Shown here: positions 33,872 to 36,542 of the stretch, piece by piece
Layout of the letters: every line of letters starts with the position of its first letter
Numbering within the stretch: the first letter of the stretch is position 1
Assembly: GCA_021852225.1 (NCBI GenBank)
Contig: JAJZOA010000013.1
Coordinates: 1 to 36,542 of the forward strand
Source of the DNA: Planctomycetota bacterium
GTDB lineage: Bacteria; Planctomycetota; Phycisphaerae; WQYP01
DNA length: 36,542 bases
Reading direction: 5' to 3'
Program-made: the position numbers and the translations under genes
Notes under the pieces: generated by a model
What the model was told of the DNA's origin: nothing
Database searches by the model: none
The model's input: the letters and a program-made list of their open reading frames with translations, nothing else

Positions 33872-35875
33872 TCAAATGACCAGTTCCGGACAGCGCTTTT
33901 GCGCCAGTTTTAGTGCGGATTGTATGGTCGAGCGAATTTCTTCCGGATTAACTTTCCAGACCGCCCTGTCGTAGCTCAACAATCCATCGCACTCTGTCTC
34001 CACATCCACAATCTGGCAGTAAAAATCTCCGCTTTGCGCGCTTTGGTTGGTATTCTCAATAAACCTGCGAAAAAGACCCGCCACCTCGCGCGTCATCCAA
34101 GCTTTGGACGCGTCGGTCACGGCTGGCATTGGCAACGCCTTGTCTTTATTCTGCGCCGCCAGAAAATCCATGGAATGGCCAGTCTTCGGCTTGTAGCTGT
34201 GGTAGGTCCAGGCACCAGGCCAGACGTGCCCGGGTGCACCAAGGCCCCAGCCACCATCCTCACTGGTTATTCCAAACTGATGGTCGAATTTCGCCGGTAC
34301 GCCACCATGATTGTCACGCACATCCCCCACACCATGCCATGGAAATCCACTGGATTCATCCACAAATCGGCTGGGATCAAGCTGTTTGGCCCAACGGGCG
34401 TTGCGGATATAATCAAAACCGCCAAATGCTTCATTAAACATAATCCAACAGATAATCGACGGGTGATTGCCAAGTTGTTCAATATGATTGCGCACTTCGG
34501 TTTCCCACTGGGCGGCCGCTTCCGGTGATGTCGGACGGTCGGTCCATGGATCGCCGTCGTTGCCGGTAGGCATATCCTGAAAAACCATCAGACCGAGCTT
34601 GTCTGCCCAGTAGTACCATCGCTGCATTTCAACTTTCACATGTTTGCGAACGGCATTGAATCCGAGTTGCCGCTCGGTCGCAATGTCGAATTTCAGAGCC
34701 TCATCCGTCGGGGCGGTATATACACCGTCCGGCCAGAAACCTTGATCCAGCGATCCGGGCAAAAGCATTGGCTTGCCATTGAGCATGGCGCGAGTATTGC
34801 CCAATGCGTCGTGCCCGACCTTCAGGCTGCGCATTCCAAAATAGCTAGTGACCGTGTCCAATACCTTGCCGTCGCGGTCCTTTAATTGGACTTTCAGGTT
34901 ATATAAATAAGGACTGTCCGGTGACCAGAGCCGCGGATTGGCGATCGCTATTTCAAGTTCCGTGGAAACCCAGCTTGACCGGGCCTTGAAAAACTTTACC
35001 AGATTGTCACGGATGACAGGGGTAAATTCCTGGCCAATCGTCCCTGTGGCATGGGACACGGGCGTGGCATCCTCCATGGCCAGGGCTTCCACGGTCATGG
35101 GTTCACAGTCAATGCGGCCAATAACTTCCAGCCGCAGCACGCCCTTTTCCAGATCGGGCACCATCTTAAGTTTTTCAATATGCGATGGCGGCACAGGTTC
35201 CAGCCATACTGTCTGCCAAATGCCCGATGTGGCCGTGTACGAGCAGCCGCCGGGATGCAGGGTCTGTTTGCCGTGGGGCTGCCAGAATGTATCCGTGGGA
35301 TCCCATACCGACACCACCAGACTATGCCGACCTCCCGCTTTAACATGCTTGGTAATGTCAAAGCTGAAGCTGTCATACCCGCCGCGATGGCTGCCGACGT
35401 GCTGGCCATCCACATAAATGGTTGCTTCCCAATCCACCGCGCCAAAATGCAGCAGGACGCGCTGGCCATCCCATGAATCCGGAATAGCAACCTCCCGCTG
35501 ATACCAGAGCCGCTGATCAGGCAGCAACGGCTGCATCACGCCGGACAAGGCGGATTCAATGCCAAACGGCACCAGAATCTTGCCTGCATGACCACTGGGG
35601 ATATTGGCTTGATCCTTGCGGGTAATTTGATAATTCCACAATCCGTTAAGGTTCAACCACCGTTCCCGCACCAGTTGTGGCCGCGGATATTCCGGCCAGG
35701 CATGCTCCGGCGAAACTTCATGGCTCCAGCGGGTCATCAGATGTGCCTGTTTGGCATGCCAGTCTTTATGCGAATGATCACCGGCAATCTGACCAGAAGA
35801 TTTCTGGTCGGGCAACATCGCCGCCGCCACCGTGGCACCGGCAGCCAAAAGAACTTCTCGACGGGATACTTCCAT
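33872..35875 (-). CDS. GH2 glycoside hydrolase (beta-galactosidase/beta-glucuronidase type), Tat-exported
   Basis: Codes for 667 residues. GAGGAG lies 8 nt before ATG 35875; a longer frame to 35902 is not supported. The N-terminus has a twin-arginine-like signal (MEVSRREVLLAAGATVAAAML). The jelly-roll sugar-binding domain follows (RERWLNLNGLWNYQI, LWYQREVAIPDSWDGQRVLLHFGAVDWEATIYVDG, GGYDSFSFDITKHVK). An Ig-like domain comes next, then the TIM barrel with GFNAVRKHVKVEMQRWYYWADKLGL and CWIMFNEAFG, whose Glu is the acid/base. The nucleophile is probably the Glu in GITSEDGGWG. The end VDVETECDGLLSYDR is typical of this GH2 branch. The substrate is a beta-linked glycan and the exact sugar is not readable. 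Confidence 0.9.
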   Translation of the reverse strand: MEVSRREVLLAAGATVAAAMLPDQKSSGQIAGDHSHKDWHAKQAHLMTRWSHEVSPEHAWPEYPRPQLVRERWLNLNGLWNYQITRKDQANIPSGHAGKILVPFGIESALSGVMQPLLPDQRLWYQREVAIPDSWDGQRVLLHFGAVDWEATIYVDGQHVGSHRGGYDSFSFDITKHVKAGGRHSLVVSVWDPTDTFWQPHGKQTLHPGGCSYTATSGIWQTVWLEPVPPSHIEKLKMVPDLEKGVLRLEVIGRIDCEPMTVEALAMEDATPVSHATGTIGQEFTPVIRDNLVKFFKARSSWVSTELEIAIANPRLWSPDSPYLYNLKVQLKDRDGKVLDTVTSYFGMRSLKVGHDALGNTRAMLNGKPMLLPGSLDQGFWPDGVYTAPTDEALKFDIATERQLGFNAVRKHVKVEMQRWYYWADKLGLMVFQDMPTGNDGDPWTDRPTSPEAAAQWETEVRNHIEQLGNHPSIICWIMFNEAFGGFDYIRNARWAKQLDPSRFVDESSGFPWHGVGDVRDNHGGVPAKFDHQFGITSEDGGWGLGAPGHVWPGAWTYHSYKPKTGHSMDFLAAQNKDKALPMPAVTDASKAWMTREVAGLFRRFIENTNQSAQSGDFYCQIVDVETECDGLLSYDRAVWKVNPEEIRSTIQSALKLAQKRCPELVI

Positions 35876-36032
35876 GTTGAAAACTCCTCTTAAATGCACC
35901 AATACCGCAAAAATGGTATCTGAACATAATACGGGGGCTACCTATCACCAGCGTGCTTGCTTGCAAAATTGCCCTTGGCTTTATCAATGAATGTCCTGCG
36001 CGATTCCGGGTAGAGTGTAATACGGCGGATGG
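35876..36032. other. GH2 upstream region and shifted tail of an older gene
   Basis: Carries the untranslated leader and promoter of the GH2 gene, where no clear hexamers are seen. A minus-strand frame ending at 35938 (RRTFIDKAKGNFASKHAGDR, then stop) may be the frameshifted last residues of the GH2 remnant next to it. Confidence 0.35.
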
Positions 36033-36176
36033 CTTTTTGAGTTGGCGATCGTGTGTCACAAGCCCGCCGATCTCCTGTTGCTGATCCATTAATTCTGTAA
36101 ATACCACAGCGGATATGCCCAGATTGTTTCTCAGGTGCCAAGCCTCGCGCCAGTCATTGCGACAGGTTGCCAAGGC
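36033..36176 (-). pseudogene. C-terminal remnant of a second GH2 gene
   Basis: About 48 codons read NNLGISAVVFTELMDQQQEI followed by GGLVTHDRQLKK. This lines up with the C-terminal block of the intact GH2 protein in this window (SGDFYCQIVDVETECDGLLSYDRAVWK) at the Ser, aromatic, Asp, Glu, Gly-Leu, Asp-Arg and Lys positions. It also fits the general pattern VYTQ..D.E.E.NGL.TYDR of this GH2 branch. There is no start, the 5' part is replaced by insertion-sequence-like DNA, and the likely tail is in another frame. It is a fragment and should not make a working enzyme. Confidence 0.5.
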
Positions 36177-36542
36177 CGCAGTGGGCGTCTGGCTTGGCGT
36201 ACGCCGCTCGGATGCCCAAAGATGCCCTGGGAGCACGTAGTCAACTCCGCCGTACCGACAACCGGGGATGGCCGACATCCACCGCCTGACGCTTCTGGTC
36301 AGGCGTCCAGTCCAGACTTTTTTTTTAGCCAGGATAATTCCACCTGCAACCGACCTATCTGCTCGTACAACTGCGCCATCAACGCCGGCGAGGAATGGTT
36401 GGACCCCTGAACAGAGGATTCCTCAAATGCCATCGCTGAACATTCCACAAGACGCTTTTTCCAGGCGGCAATACGCGAGGGATGAACCTGATACAAACCC
36501 GCCAACTCACCAATCGTCTGCTGGCCCTTCATCGCCTCCATA
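36177..36542 (-). mobile_element. Degenerate IS3-family insertion sequence, cut by the window edge
   Basis: It holds an orfA-like gene and, to its left, a short remnant of orfB. A 9-base A run on the coding strand (36318-36326) contains the A-AAA-AAG slippery heptamer that IS3 elements use for a -1 shift. The orfB-like text (TPDQKRQAVDVGHPRLSVRRS, 36244-36306) is not in the -1 frame and ends at TGA (36241-36243). Inverted terminal repeats are not visible. The left limit is an estimate based on where GH2-like text begins. Confidence 0.6.
36299..36541 (-). CDS. IS3-family transposase OrfA (partial)
   Basis: Some 80 codons, open to the right window edge, so the first 15-20 residues of a usual OrfA are missing. 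EAMKGQQTIGELAGLYQVHP followed by SRIAAWKKRLVE is the helix-turn-helix of IS3 OrfA, and LYEQIGRLQVELSWLKKK is the usual leucine-zipper end just before the frameshift site. It would bind the element's ends. Because the orfB remnant is interrupted, the element is most likely inactive. Confidence 0.82.
   Translation of the reverse strand: MEAMKGQQTIGELAGLYQVHPSRIAAWKKRLVECSAMAFEESSVQGSNHSSPALMAQLYEQIGRLQVELSWLKKKSGLDA

Noticed and set aside
1..36542. CRISPR arrays, tRNA and rRNA genes
   Set aside because: I looked for regularly spaced repeats and for tRNA arm patterns and saw none; a covariance-model scan would be decisive.

Overview
The window looks like a stretch of chromosome from a planctomycete, most likely of the Phycisphaerae type. 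This is inferred from content, not from a search. The evidence is a DUF1559-type prepilin-like protein, a PEP-CTERM surface protein, Tat-exported glycoside hydrolases, LolA-fold proteins, many right-handed beta-helix or LamG secreted proteins, and moderately GC-rich DNA with good Shine-Dalgarno sites. No tRNA, rRNA or CRISPR array was seen.

Left part (1-10.5 kb): the start of a SAM methyltransferase, a Tat-exported pectate-lyase-like beta-helix protein, an amidohydrolase-fold protein whose metal ligands appear to be lost, and a two-gene membrane unit (zinc-finger protein plus a small two-helix protein). A leftward surface-polysaccharide operon follows (DUF4416, WecA/MraY-like sugar-phosphate transferase, O-antigen-ligase-like protein split by a frameshift). 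Then comes a leftward pair of a HAD phosphatase and a LolA-fold protein.

Middle (10.5-12 kb): the most interesting locus is a retron-like unit. A sigma70-like promoter (10861-10888) should start a transcript almost exactly at one arm of an 8-bp inverted repeat (10897-10904 / 10999-11006). That repeat encloses two strong hairpins, one with a UUU loop, then a third and a fourth hairpin. A textbook intrinsic terminator (11010-11037) follows, and then a 295-aa reverse transcriptase carrying both retron hallmarks (NAxxH and VTG) and an intact YADD. No known retron effector is visible next to it.

Right of the retron (12.3-21.6 kb): a membrane-anchored DUF255/thioredoxin-fold protein faces a leftward, translationally coupled four-gene operon: LolA-like protein, a 1414-aa MMPL exporter fused to a C45 N-terminal-nucleophile hydrolase and a TPR tail, a DUF3261-like lipoprotein, and a PaaK-like adenylating enzyme. 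This resembles the export and accessory half of aryl-polyene/flexirubin-type clusters, but no ketosynthase or acyl carrier protein is in view.

Far right (21.8-36.5 kb): a leftward carbohydrate-degradation region with a GH110-like beta-helix, GH43, GH27, a glutaminase-A-like (DUF4965/DUF5127) protein and GH2. Interleaved are a prepilin-like protein, a PEP-CTERM protein and a PA14-LamG protein whose signal peptide lies in another frame. The edge holds a decayed IS3-family element joined to what looks like the C-terminal remnant of a second GH2 gene.
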